Shown: piece by piece, positions 1-11,489 of the stretch | Layout: the number at the start of each line of letters is the position of its first letter | How positions within the stretch are numbered: the first letter of the stretch is position 1 | Assembly (NCBI RefSeq): GCF_039555335.1 | Contig: NC_092631.1 | Coordinates: forward strand, 12,337,701 to 12,401,700 | Reading direction: 5' to 3' | Length of the DNA: 64,000 bases | From: Amphiura filiformis | Lineage: Eukaryota; Echinodermata; Ophiuroidea; Amphilepidida; Amphiuridae | The notes under the pieces: model-generated | Database searches by the model: none | Told to the model about the DNA's origin: nothing | Seen by the model: only the letters and a program-made list of their open reading frames with translations | Made by a program: the position numbers and the translations under genes

Positions 1-458
1 TTCTCAAATCGACTGACCAATTCTCCCAGTCCTCCTCGTCTGCTTCCTGTCGGAGCGTGACGTTGGTGGCGCTGTTTCTGCCATCACTTTTTGTAAAAAA
101 AGAAAAAAACTGGGTTGACCAGGCAAACTTTCAAGGGTAACCCAATTAAGTAGGCTTAAAATATAATCAAGCCAATGTTTAGTTATTGTTCACCTCTATA
201 CCAACAAACTTTACACAGCTCCTAACTTAATGTGTTTTCCAGATATTTATAGCGGCCTTTAAGAATATTCCTCATCCGCTTTAGATCCGGGCTCCGGGTA
301 ATATTGAGCACCAATGACTGCAAGGTATACGTTTGAATGAATAAATGTCAGTACTAGTATGTGGTTTGTTGAATACTTGCCGGACACTAGGATTATGCTA
401 TGCCTCATCTATGTTCAATCATGCTCACAGAGTTGAGGGCCATAGGCTAAGAGTTAGT
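1..458. other. AT-rich non-coding sequence
   Basis: No open frame, RNA gene or repeat boundary that I can support. It ends at the TTAA target site of the next element. Confidence 0.5.
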
Positions 459-693
459 TTAAAGCCTTAATGTACGATCTTTTCAAATTTTTAGATTTTT
501 CTTTTTTCCTTCTAAAATGATATATGCAATCATTATGAAAGTTCCCAATACATTTGGACGCGAAAAACATTGGGAATTTGCAAAGAAACAACATCATAAA
601 CTTCACCTCTATCACTCGAAACATCTCGCACTATTTGGATTAGTACAGCGAGTGCGGCCTCAGAGTTAGTCTCCGTACGCGGCCAGTTTCAGT

Positions 694-733
694 TTGGTTA
701 CGCTCCCTCCACATGTGGAGGGAGCGTAACCAA
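694..733. repeat. Perfect 40-bp palindrome
   Basis: The 20-base arms are exact reverse complements centred on ACATGT at 711-716. The arm reads TTGGTTACGCTCCCTCCACA. Weaker pairing continues outward (AGTCTCC at 668-674 with GGAGACT at 746-752), so it is probably part of a larger foldback inside the surrounding MITE. Confidence 0.9.
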
Positions 734-770
734 GCTAGTTTTGTAGGAGACTACGGTTTGCGATCGTGGG

Positions 771-811
771 CGACATAAAGTCATAATCTAAAAAATTATG
801 ACTTTATGTCG
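771..811. repeat. 17-bp stem hairpin
   Basis: CGACATAAAGTCATAAT at 771-787 is an exact reverse complement of 795-811, with a 7-base A-rich loop. It lies inside the MITE at 463-970. Confidence 0.9.
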
Positions 812-974
812 GACCAACAGAAAATCGTCCCGTTTTACTACAAATAGGACGAATTTGACAGTTTGCTCATAGATTTAAGTTAGAACATGTGTAAGTATTA
901 CAAATATGCCAAAAAATCGGTTTTGAAAAAAATAAAGGTAAATTCTGAAAAAAGATCGTACATTATGACTTTAA

Positions 975-1825
975 GGACGAGTAAAATATGTCCCTCACGT
1001 TGCTATTCATTTGGCACCTTCCCGACAGCAGTTTAGAACGGTTAACTAAGGCTCTATCAATTGCATACTACCGAGTTTATTGCTTATTGAATAGATGGAA
1101 TAAGGTATAGAATTCATTTACAGGGTGGTAAGCACCTTCTAGCGGTAATGTCGATGTTAAAGGAAGTAATTGTGGGGTAATATATTAAATCATAGGAAAC
1201 TATTATTGACTGTCAAAATTACGTATTCTCTTGTCTCTAGTTTGTTCCGTTTCCGGCAAAAGCACCAATCTACGAACTTGTCCAGAAATACATAGCACTA
1301 CTGTTTTGGGAAATCAAACATAGTACAATCCTTTAGTTGCAACTAACTGACAAAAAGTCAAAATTTTATGTTTGGGAATTTTTTTGGAAAATGGGGCCAA
1401 ATCATGGAAGTTTGCACATGGTGAAATAATGCAAGCCTGTTGTCGCGTAGGGTGTGCTATTATTCCACATGATGTAGGCCTATTTGAAACTCGCGTGTTG
1501 TAGTTTGAATGTAATGACGGCAGTAAGTAATGCTCCATTGTTTTGGAGTTCCGATTGATTTTGCTTGATCGCATTATATATAATTATTAATTGAGTATTA
1601 TATTATTTATCAATCAGCTATGTTCTTATATCAGCAATGCAAGCTTCCAGAACATCCAGGGTATAAAGTCCTCGAGGACGGGTCACATGTGACGCAAAGT
1701 TACGTATAATCCGCATCCACCATGTTAGTTGTTGTGATCGTGAGCTCTAAAATGATAACCATGTGTCATGCTCTGGATCTGAATCCATTCGGCCCTGTTG
1801 AACCCTGTGGCACTCCATATTGTAT
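975..1825. other. Non-coding stretch
   Basis: AT-rich sequence with only short chance open frames (for example 1314-1574 on the minus strand). No domain, RNA or repeat boundary is recognised. Confidence 0.5.
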
Positions 1826-2553
1826 ATATGTGACCGTACAGCACGAATGAGCCGTAAATGTCCTCAATTGTATTCTGAGTTACAGTGTAAAATGGGCATG
1901 AAGGTCGTATTCATAGGTACCTCAATTTGGTGCTACGTGTACCTCATTTAATGAGATACACGTAGCACCAAATTGAAATACCTATGAATATGACCTTCAT
2001 GCCCATTTTACACTGTAAAGCTGAATTTATACTCGATCGCTTTTGCAGAAAAACGATTTTCACGCATGCTCAATGTTTACTTACATTTCCAGAGCGTCAA
2101 GCCGATCAATCGATTCAAATCGCGGAGGCAAAAACGACGTCGCTTTTGCAAGTTGAAGAAATCTCAACTTCCCAGCGATATCGCTTGACACGTGAATGCG
2201 TCAACCAATCATATACAACCAACTGGATCTATTAGTTTGCTAATTAATTTACCTTTCTCGATTTTTAACTTTTGGTGATGAATTAATTCAAAGCAATAAT
2301 TATTGACAGCAACTGATGTTTTAAAAATGTATTTTGTGGCATTTAGAATATTTTATTTGTCGTCTGCAATCGCTATCGCCGTGATAAGTATAAATGCAAA
2401 AGCGACGGGCGATGCATCGCAAAATTCGGCGATTGCAAATCGCTTTTTCAAAAGCGATTAATCGCATCGCTCGGCGATCGAGTATAAATTCAGCTTAACT
2501 CAGAATACAATTGAGGACATTTACGGCTCATTCGTGCTGTACGGTCACATATG
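1826..2553. mobile_element. Palindromic element, family 2, split by a later insertion
   Basis: The outer arms (about 1826-1885 and 2499-2553) are inverted copies starting near ATATGTGACCGTACAGCACG. Positions 1884-2018 form an almost perfect palindrome centred in TACCTCATTTAATGAGATAC. Removing the insertion at 2019-2495 plus one TAA makes the whole element a continuous palindrome of about 250 bp. Its internal text (GAAGGTCGTATTCATAGG) and ends recur in the element at 34331-35212, so they are one family. Confidence 0.75.
2019..2495. mobile_element. MITE nested in the 1826-2553 palindrome, PIF/Harbinger-like
   Basis: The ends are inverted repeats of AGCTGAATTTATACTCGATC. A 3-bp TAA target duplication lies at 2016-2018 and 2496-2498. 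The 477-bp element has many GCGAT/ATCGC runs inside and no coding capacity. The TAA duplication fits PIF/Harbinger, but that class assignment is inferred. Confidence 0.75.
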
Positions 2554-3702
2554 ACGAATGTTTAGCTTATGTCGCTTATGTTGCCAACAGATACTAGTGC
2601 AGCTTGATAACGCTAACGGGAAATTCTACAAACATTGGGTCAAATATTATTTTACCGTTCTTTGGTCCAGGAAAACTTTATTGCTGGGGGCTAGATGGCA
2701 GGGGCAGAACTGACACTTCGAGCTATCATCACAAGTAAGAAACTAAGCTTATTTAGCCATATAAAAATCGATAAAATCCCGTTATCCATTACCAAATTTG
2801 AATATGTACTATGTTATAAAGTTCATGTAGCGATATATAAAGGTATTTTTTCAAATATTCAATTAGTTATTAATGTAATATAACTTTTCCTTTCTTTAAT
2901 ACCTCCCGCATTAATCAAAATTAATTTATCTGAACACTTACTCATCATAATCATGATAATTAAACTCGGCGAAGAGTAAGTTAAATTTCAATTTTATTTC
3001 AAACATTCTATGCAAATATTTGAAATGTTTATTTAATCTAATTAAATCAATCAGATTAATTAAAAGTTTACTTTTTCTGATGAACATTATTTAAACAATC
3101 GAAACATTGTTGAAACATTAAGTAAATTAATTAGGCCAAATAAAACAATAAACATGTTTCACGTACCCTCCCGCTTCCTTTTTTGAGGTTTTCTCAAATA
3201 AATTTTTATTTTTTGAAATTCAGTTATAACTTTTCAAAATATATGTCTACGACGCTGGGATGCTTTCTATAGCCTTGTTAAGATACAAGAAACATTTTAG
3301 GAAGGTTTTGTGATCATTAGAGGGGGTGCAACTCTCAGAACAACAAATAAAAAAGGGCCTCCTCCTTTTTCCAGGCATTATTGTATGTACGGATTGTACG
3401 CTAAAACAGCTCTAAGTATGGGTATTTACACCAATTTTGCGATAAAAAATAGAAAATAAAAAGCCCCTCTTTCTCCTTTTTTTCGAAAACCCGGACGTGA
3501 AACATGTTTTATTTTTTACTTAGCCTTATATATCGTACTAATTAACTTGGCAACCATGACTAGAAAAGTAATTTATTTCGAAGAAGGTTATCGGGACTGC
3601 AGCGCCGACTACTTTCCTCAATACTAAACCCGGTTGAAACACTTTAAAACTCTTTGGAATGTTTCAAAAATCAAGAGCTCGAATGTCGATTTGCTCTTTT
3701 CC
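2554..3702. other. AT-rich non-coding sequence
   Basis: Very AT-rich with long A/T runs. The open frame at 2695-2883 (62 codons) has no recognisable domain and is probably chance. Confidence 0.5.
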
Positions 3703-4969
3703 TCAAACAAATGACCACTGATCCATTAGAGTCGCTGCTAAGAAATACTGCAAGCTCATCTCTAGGTTTAGATTTCCCGTTCCTCTTCTGATTTCTGTAC
3801 CCACTGTTGTACACATGTCTGGGCCGTCAAGTTTTACTGGGCAGAGCAAATGGCAATGCAATAGGTATTGCATTGTCTGGTGCTCAGTGCCGCAATCACA
3901 GATGGTTGATAGTATCCCCATTTGTTCACTGTGATCTTTGACTGACCAGTTCCCTGTTGCTGGACTGGCGCCCACTTGGTGTGGGTAAGTTTGCCGAAGA
4001 TATTGTTTCGGAACTCAATTTAGATCTGGCCTTGCTACACGAGCCTGAAAGGAGAAGCAACGATCTAGAGTAACTGCAATGTATATTGGATTTAGAAAGT
4101 AGGGTAGCCTGGTGCCATACCATGTGACATTCAACTGATGGTAAGCTTGCTGGTTCTTCGGGTGGAAGACACACACCTGTGTCTTGCTTGGGTTCACTTT
4201 GAGGTGAATGGATATCCCCAAATTACACAGACAGGTCGGTGAGTACTTCTTCTTAGTCTGAACTTGGTGGAACTCTGTGTTCAGGGATGTAATGATTAGG
4301 CACCCGTGGTTGACGACATAAGCTGCGGATAGATTGACAAACACTGCTCCCGTGATCTGCCCTCTCTCAAAGTCATAAACAATTATGTTGAGTGAGGTTG
4401 AGGAACTGACCAGTCATGCCAGTTGTGGACTTGTCTGGTCAAAATCCTGCTCGCTCTGGTGTAAGAATTTCATCTACAATGGGTGAGTCTGTTGAGGACA
4501 ATTCTCTCATATGGCTGTGAACTTCATTTACAATGGGTGAGTCTGTTGAGGGCAATTCTCTCATATGGCTGTGAATTTCATCTACAATGGGTGAGTCTGT
4601 TGAGGACAATTCTCTCATATGGCTGTGAACTTCATCTACAATGGGTGAGCCTGTTGAGGACAATTCTCTCATATGGCTGTGAACAGTGAAATTGGTCTCT
4701 TTGGCTCTGAAGGGTCCTTCCCAGGCTCGAGTCAGGCAATTATGCGCATTTGACGCCAGATCTTATAAGGTATCCTCAATGTGGAGGAGCATGAGTTGAA
4801 CAATTACAGAAGCCATTTTCGTATCTTTGATCCGAATTATTTGATCGGTGGATAAATTATCAAGCCGTGTTGCCTCCCCAGATTTAAGTGTTCTGATTGC
4901 AGATTTCAACTCGTTAAATGCCTTTGTGAATCCAGGATCACAAGAGTACTTGTGCGATCTACGCCACAA
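3703..4969 (-). pseudogene. Degraded non-LTR retrotransposon (Jockey/CR1-like reverse transcriptase)
   Basis: Minus-strand fragments read in LINE order. About 4969-4763 resembles the pre-RT segment (LKSGEATRLDNLSTDQI, compare LKSGKAAGLDNL). Positions 4344-4015 give VNLSAAYVVNHGCLI, NPSKTQVCVFH and a PIYIAVTLDR block, which are RT motifs. Positions 3975-3703 give the zinc-knuckle-like C-terminus CDCGTEHQTMQYLLHC. The pieces lie in different frames, the catalytic YADD box is not visible, and a 54-bp minisatellite (4471-4684) sits between the halves. A palindromic element abuts or overlaps the 5' side at 4963. This is a dead LINE copy. The subfamily is judged from motif resemblance only. Confidence 0.75.
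4471..4684. repeat. 54-bp minisatellite, about 4 copies
   Basis: Repeat starts fall at 4471, 4525, 4579 and 4633, exactly 54 bp apart. Each reads CATCTACAATGGGTGAGTCT and so on with one to three substitutions. Because 54 is divisible by three, the minus strand stays open and would encode an 18-residue repeat (MRELSSTDSPIVDEVHSH). It lies within the decayed LINE. Confidence 0.9.
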
Positions 4970-5434
4970 AAAGAAACTCGTCAGTTATATTCATCATTGC
5001 TGTTCAATAATTTGATAATTTTGAATTATTCTGAAATATACATTTTGTTAATTTAACTTTGCTTTCTCATTTGACACCCTGTTCGTGAAAAACGAACAAG
5101 AATTGACCAATATATGCGCCTCCAAAGCCTCAAACCCCAAAAAGAAAAGTTGCATTTTCAACGGTTTTCAATGGGAACGCATCGTTGTATTGCACACAAG
5201 CACCACGGGCCAATCAATAACAGGCACAATTGAATCGTTAAAATTACAACTTTTCATTTTGGGGTTTGAGAGTTTAGAGGCGCATATCTTGGTCAATTCT
5301 TGCTCAATGTTCACGAACAGGGTGTCAAATGAGAAAGAAAAGTCCAATTAACAAAATGTATATTTCAGAATAATCCAAAATTATCAAGTTATTGAACAGC
5401 AAGGATGAATATAACTGACGAGTTTCTTTTGTGC
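4963..5434. mobile_element. Palindromic foldback MITE
   Basis: The two halves are reverse complements. Ends are GCCACAAAAAGAAACTCGTC on the left and the complement of GGCACAAAAGAAACTCGTCA on the right. The pairing includes CATTTGACACCCTGTTCGTG against CACGAACAGGGTGTCAAATG. The 88-codon frame at 5085-5351 is a by-product of the palindrome. Confidence 0.75.
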
Positions 5435-6102
5435 CTGGTGTATATCCTTGGTTTGGTTTGTTTCCTGATGGTCTTAGGATTTCTCACATTTTTGAGCAAC
5501 TGATGTGCAACAATAGTCATATTATTTTGCGGTCTTGAAAAAGACAGTTTTGAGCCATAGTTGGTTTGTGTAAGAGGGTACGCGTAGGATCATCAAGATA
5601 AGCTTGACACGGGTCGCAATTAATCGTGAATGATTATGCTATGTTTTATCAGTTAAGCCAATCATACATTAAACTTGTCTTGGACCTATTTCTAGGTGTA
5701 TAGGTGACCAGGACCCCGTCTGAAAGACATCTGGAATACCCAATGTCAATGTACGTATATTGAAAACACTTTCATTAGAGATTTTATATATCATCTTTCT
5801 TGTTTGGTTCATTACATCACGACGTTGTTGAGGTCTCAGATTTTTGGTGATCTTCAATGGTGCTCTTTTTATCCTTGAGGTCAAATTACCATTTGTGTAC
5901 TGTTGAATATTAAGGTTGGGATCCCAAATAGAGGCAGAAGGCCGATATCCTGATACCATCAAGGGTGATATTGGCCTGCAACCATCAGAGATTCAACAAC
6001 TGATCATGCTGATGGAAGATAGGAAAGTTTGGGTCCACCATACTTCCTCCATTCTGTCCACGGACCACTGATGACATTAATTCGACGTTTGTAAGAGCCC
6101 AA
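5435..6102. other. Non-coding stretch
   Basis: A 97-codon minus-strand frame (5962-5669) has no domain I recognise. It could be a remnant of the adjacent LINE or chance. Nothing else is visible. Confidence 0.4.
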
Positions 6103-6268
6103 TACGTAACAAAATCCCGGTACGTATCAATTTGATACGTATTGGGCTCAACCTCTTCTACCTAGAACAAAAAGTGGCAAAAAATAAATCATCCCGCCCA
6201 ATACGTAACAACACTAAAATTTAATTAAAATTACTTTATTCATACTCCATCTTTCTGTAGTGGTTTTT

Positions 6269-8333
6269 GTTACGTATTGGGCTCTATACATTTTTTGTTA
6301 CGTATTGGGCTCTGGTTGTTTTTCAAGCAAATTATGGATATTATGTGCATGTGTTTTTATAGAAGTACTTTATATTGACCCAGTAACTCATTTTGAGTCT
6401 TTCTAGAACAAAATATTTGACAGTGTTTTATCTTTAGACTTGGAATTTAATTGTTACGTATTGGCCTCTGGTTATTTTAAAAGGAAATTATCATGATTAT
6501 TATCAGAATTACTTTATATTGACTCAGTAACTCATTGTGAATCATTTTGAGTCTTTCTAGAAAACATTTTTCGACAGTGTTTTTTCTCTAGACATAGAAT
6601 TTTTTGTTACGTATTGGGCTCTAGTTATTTTTAAAGCAAATTATGGGTTTAGGTGGATGTTTTTGTCATAGAATTACTTGATATTGACCCAGTAAATCTT
6701 TTTTTCATTATAAAAAAAAAATTCGAGTGGTTCTAATTTTTTGTTACGTACGGGCTGTATACATTTTAATGCGTTTTAGAGGTTACACTGTCGGAAAAGC
6801 TCTTTTATCCGGATTTTTTCGCATATATGGACATGACTTGACCTCCGGTTAATATTTATCGAAGAAAGAATAAAATTCGAGTGGGTCTAATTTTTTGTTA
6901 CGTATTGGGCTCTTTACATTTTAATGCGTTTTGGAGGTTACACTGTCGGAAAAGCTCTTTTATCCGGATTTTTTTCGCATATATGGACATGACTTGACCT
7001 CCGGTTAATATTTATCGAAGAAAGAATAAAATTCGAGTGGGTCTAATTTTTTGTTACGTATTGGGCTCTTTACATTTTAATGCGTTTTGGAGGTTACACT
7101 GTCGGAAAAACTCTTATCCGGATTTTTTTCGCATATATGGACATGACCTGACCACCAGTTATTATTTATCGAAGAAAGAAAAAAATGCGAGTGGGTCTAA
7201 TTTTTTGTTACGTATTGGGCTGTGTATATTTTTTATGCGATTTTGAGGTAACACTGTCGGAAAAGCTCTTTTATCCGGATTTTTTCGCATATATGGACAG
7301 GACCTGACCTCCAGTTAATATTTATCGAAGAAAGAAAAAAATTCGAGTGGGTCTAATTTTTTGTTACGTATTGGGCTCTATACATTTTTTATGCGTTTTG
7401 GAGGTTACACTGTCGGAAAAGCTCTTTTATCCGGATTTTTTCTCATATATGGACATGACTTGACCTCCAGTTAATATTTATCGAAGAAAGAAAAAAATTC
7501 GAGTGGGTCCAATTTTTTGTTACGTTATGCGTTTTTGGAGGTTACACTGTCGGAAAAGTTCTTTTATCCAGATTTTTTTCATATATGGTCATGACTTGAC
7601 CTCCGGTTAATATTTAACGAAGAAAGAAAAAAATCGAATGGTTCTAATTTTTGTTACGTATTGGGTTCTATACATTTTTATGCGTTTTGGAGGTTACACT
7701 GTCGGAAAAGCTCTTTTATCCGGATTTTTTCGCATATATGGACATGACTTGACCTGCAGTTAAAAATTATCGAAGAAAGAAAAAAAATTGAGTGGGTCTA
7801 ATTTTTTGTAACGTACTGGCCTCTTTACATATTTTATGCGTTTTGGAGCTTACCCTGTCGGAAGAGCTCTTTTATCCGGATTTTTTTCGCATATATGGAC
7901 ATGACTTGACCTCTGGTTAATATTTATCGAAGAAAGAAAAAAAATCGAGTGGTTCTAATTTTTTGTTACGTATTAGGTTCTATACATTTTTTGTTACGTA
8001 TTGGGCTCTGGTTATTTTCAAAGCAATTGTGATTACTACGTGCGTGTTTTTGTTATAGAATTACTTTATATTGATTCAGCAACTCGTTTTGAGTGATTTT
8101 GAGTCTTTCTGGAAAAAGATTTTGACAGCGTTTTTTCTCTAGAGACTTAAAATTATTTTGTTACGTATTGGGCTTAGGTTATTTTTAAAGCAAATTATGG
8201 TTATAAGGTGCATGTTTTTGTTATAGAATTACTTTATATTGACTCAGCAACTCATTGTGAGTCATTTTGAGTCTTTCTAGAAAAACAAATTCACAGTGTT
8301 TTTCTCTATACTTATATAGAATTTTTTGTTACA
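6269..8333 (+). repeat. Left-arm tandem array, ~155-bp units
   Basis: The GTTACGTA anchor recurs at 6269, 6297, 6453, 6606, 6743, 6897, 7053, 7207, 7363, 7519, 7653, 7808 (as GTAACGTA), 7965, 7993 and 8160. Most steps are 153-157 bp, with a few truncated units. There are two unit types with the same period. The outer type has ACTTTATATTGACCCAGTAA and GAGTCTTTCTAGAA. The inner type has ACACTGTCGGAAAAGCTCTT and TTATCCGGATTTTTTCGCAT. Confidence 0.9.
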
Positions 8334-8334
8334 T

Positions 8335-8868
8335 CCCAGCAAACACAAAAACGTTTTTAAAACGTTTTAAATAAGTTATATTTTGGGTTTTGGTTTAGGT
8401 AAAAACGTTTTAATAACATTAAAATGCCGGGTTATATAAAGGTCATCAAATCGTTTTAAAAAGTTTTGTATGAAAACATAGTACAACAATATTTTTTAAA
8501 TGTTTTCGAAATGTCATTGTAAACTATTTTTGCAAACATTTTTATCCAAATATTTTGTCAACACTTATGTTAAAATATTTGCACCCAGCAAACACAGATA
8601 TGTTCTTAAAATGTTTTTTACAAAACGTTTTAATAACATTTAAATGTCGGGTTATATAAAGGTCGTGAAAACATTTTAAAAACGTTATTGTAAATATTTT
8701 GGGCAAACATTTTTTGCAAAATATTTTTTCAACCCCAAAATAACATTCTGTTTAGAATGATTTGTACCAAGTTTTCAAAAATGTTTTTGGAATGTGATTA
8801 AAACGTTTTATACCCTTTATATAACCCGACATTTAAATGTTTTCTGTAAAACATTTGTGTTTGCTGTG
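8335..8868. mobile_element. Central element with CCCAGCAAACACAAA ends
   Basis: Starts CCCAGCAAACACAAAAACGT and ends with the inverted form (ACATTTGTGTTTGCTG). A second internal CCCAGCAAACACAGA starts near 8584, suggesting nested or duplicated copies. The interior is full of AAACGTTTT/AAAATGTTT runs. It occupies the loop of the foldback and has no coding capacity. Confidence 0.6.
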
Positions 8869-8879
8869 CAGTAGATTAC

Positions 8880-10640
8880 CAACAAATCTTTTCCGACAGT
8901 GTAACCTCCAAAACGCATAACGTAACAAAAAATTAGACCCACTCGAATTTGTTTCTTTCTTCGATAAATATTAACTGCAGGTCAGGTTCCTGTCCATATA
9001 GGCCTATGAGAAAAAATCCGGATAAAAGAGCTTCTCCGACAGTGTAACCTCCAAAACGCATAACGTAACAAAAAATTAGACCCACTCGATTTTTTTTCTT
9101 TCTTCGATAAATATTAACCGGATGTCAAGTCATGTCCATATATGAGAAAAATCCGGATAAAAGAGCTTTTCCGACAGTGTAACCTCCAAAACGCATAACG
9201 TAACAAAAAATTAGACCTACTCGAATTTTTTTCTTTCTTCGATAAATATCAACTGGAGGTCAAGTCATGTCCATATATGAGAAAAAATCCGGATAAAAGA
9301 GCTTTTCCGACAGTGTTACCTCAAAAACGCATAAAAATATACAGAGCCCAATACGTAACAAAAAATTAGACCCACTCGAATTTTTTTCTTTCTTCGATAA
9401 ATATTAACTGGAGGTCAGGTCATGTCCATAAATGCGAAAAAATCCGAATAAAAGAGCTTTTCCGACAGTGTAACCTAAAAATGTATAGAGCAAACGTAAC
9501 AAAAAATTAGACCCACTCGAATTTGTTTCTTTCTTCGATAAATATTAACTGCAGGTCAGGTCCTGTCCATATATGAGAAAAAATCCGGATAAAAGAGCTT
9601 TTCCGACAGTGTAACCTCCAAAACGCATAAAAGAATATATAGAGCCCAATACGTAACAAAAAATTAGACCCACTCGAATTTTTTTCTTTCTTTGATAAAT
9701 ATTAACCTGACGTCAAGTCATGTCCATATATGAGAAAAATCCGGATAAAAGAGCTTTTCCGACAGTGTAACCTCCAAAACGCATAACGTAACAAAAAAAT
9801 TAGACCTACTCGAATTGTTTTCTTTCTTTGATAAATATTAACTGGAGGTCAAGTCATGTCCATATATGAGAAAAAATCCGGATAAAAGAGCTTTTCCGAC
9901 AGTGTTACCTCAAAAACGCATAAAAATATACAGAGCCCAATACGTAACAAAAGTCATGTCCATATATGAGAAAAAATCCGGATAAAAGAGCTTTTCCGAC
10001 AGTGTAAACTCCAAAACGCATAACGTAACAAAAAATTAGACCCACTCGAATTTTTTTCTTTCTTCGATAAATATTAACTGCAGGTCAGGTCCTGTCCATA
10101 TATGAGAAAAAATCCGGATAAAAGAGCTTTTCCGACAGTGTAACCTCCAAAACGCATAAAAGAATGTATAGAGCCCAATACGTAACAAAAAATTTGACCC
10201 ACTCGAATTTTTTTCTTTCTTCGATAAATATTAACTGGAGGTCAAGTCATGTCCATATATGCGAACAAATCCGGATAAAAGAGCTTTTCCGACAGTGTAA
10301 CCTCCAAAACGTATAACGTAACAAAAAATTAGACCCGCTCGATTTTTTTTCTTTCTTCGATAAATATTAACTGGAGGTCATGTCATGTCCTTATACGCGA
10401 AAAAATCCGGATAAAAGAGTTTTTCCGACAGTGTTACCTCAAAAACGCATACAAAATATACAGAGCCCAATACGTAACAAAAAAATTAGACCCACTCGAT
10501 TTTTTTTTTCTTTCTTCGATAAATATTAACTGGAGGTCAAGTCATGTCCATATATGCGAAAAAATCCGGATAAAAGAGCTTTTCCGACAGTGTAACCTCT
10601 AAAACGCATTAAAATGTATAGGCCTACAGCCCATACGTAA
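8880..10640 (-). repeat. Right-arm tandem array, inverted copies of the inner unit
   Basis: About a dozen copies of the inner unit in reverse orientation, recognisable by AAGAGCTTTTCCGACAGTGT and TTCGATAAATATTAACTG. Several are shortened to about 135 bp by loss of the ATATACAGAGCCCAA segment, so copies alternate between long and short forms. There are more copies here than in the left arm, so the arms have expanded independently. Confidence 0.85.
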
Positions 10641-10872
10641 CAAAAAATTAGAACCACTCGAATTTTTTTTCTATAATGAAAAAAGGATTTACTGGGTCAA
10701 TATCAAGTAATTCTATGACAAAAACATCCACCTAAACCCATAATTTGCTTTAAAAATAAACTAGAGCCCAATACGTAACAAAAAATTCTATGTCTAGAGA
10801 AAAAACACTGTCGAAAAATGTTTTCTAGAAAGACTCAAAATGATTCACAATGAGTTACTGAGTCAATATAAA

Positions 10873-11385
10873 CAGGGATATAAAGGGATAGGCATCGTAG
10901 CTATTACGTAACACACCGAATGATGTAGTTTAACTCTAGACAATAGGCGCCATATTGCAGGAGGGTTAGAGTTCATAGAGGAAACGTTAAAGGTTAGTAG
11001 ATTAGGTCACCCAGGCACATCACTAATGTGTTTCACGAGTTGTAATACCGACAGGTAAAAACATTGATTTTGTAAAATTCTCCCGATTTTTAAAATTACT
11101 AAATAAGGTTAGTACTTCAAACCATTCTTTGATGAATCTATGCAATATGACGGTAATTTTGAAACATCTAAGAATCAATCTTAAACATCTTCATGATATT
11201 CATTTTTTTGCGCATGGTCAAAGCATGCTCTTGCGCTATCCACAGACTATCCGGTGGAAACTTCAAAGCAACGATCATGCGTTAATATTTACAAAATGGC
11301 GAATGATGTAGTTTAAGTCGAACAATAGCGTGACCGGCGTGACGTAGTTTTTGGCATTGTTCCTATATGCACTTTCACCCTCCTG
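10873..11385. mobile_element. hAT-like non-autonomous insertion in the foldback right arm
   Basis: The 513-bp insert starts CAGGGATATAAAGGG and ends CACCCTCCTG (complement CAGGAGGGTG). It is flanked by ATATAAA at 10866-10872 and 11386-11392. The left foldback arm (about 6500-6545) carries the uninterrupted sequence, which proves an insertion. CAGGG termini with a 7- to 8-bp duplication suggest hAT, by inference. Confidence 0.75.
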
Positions 11386-11489
11386 ATATAAAGTAATTCT
11401 GATAATAATCATGATAATTTCCTTTTAAAATTACCAGAGGCCAATACGTAACAATTAAATTCCAAGTCTAAAGATAAAACACTGTCAAA

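Larger units (their letters stand above)
463..970. mobile_element. TTAA-flanked MITE, family 1, copy A
   Basis: The element is bounded by TTAA at 459-462 and 971-974. Its ends are inverted repeats: AGCCTTAATGTACGATCTTT on the left, and on the right the complement of a sequence starting AGTCATAATGTACGATCTTT. Two related copies with the same ends lie at 16106-17872 and 31602-31952. An internal block (TTTTTGGCATATTTGTAA, here on the minus strand near 900-920) is shared by all three. TTAA target sites are typical of piggyBac-type transposition, but no transposase is visible, so this would be a non-autonomous derivative. Confidence 0.7.

Noticed and set aside
7037..7246. Plus-strand frame in the left foldback array
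   Set aside because: Arises from the tandem units; not conserved as a frame in the other units.
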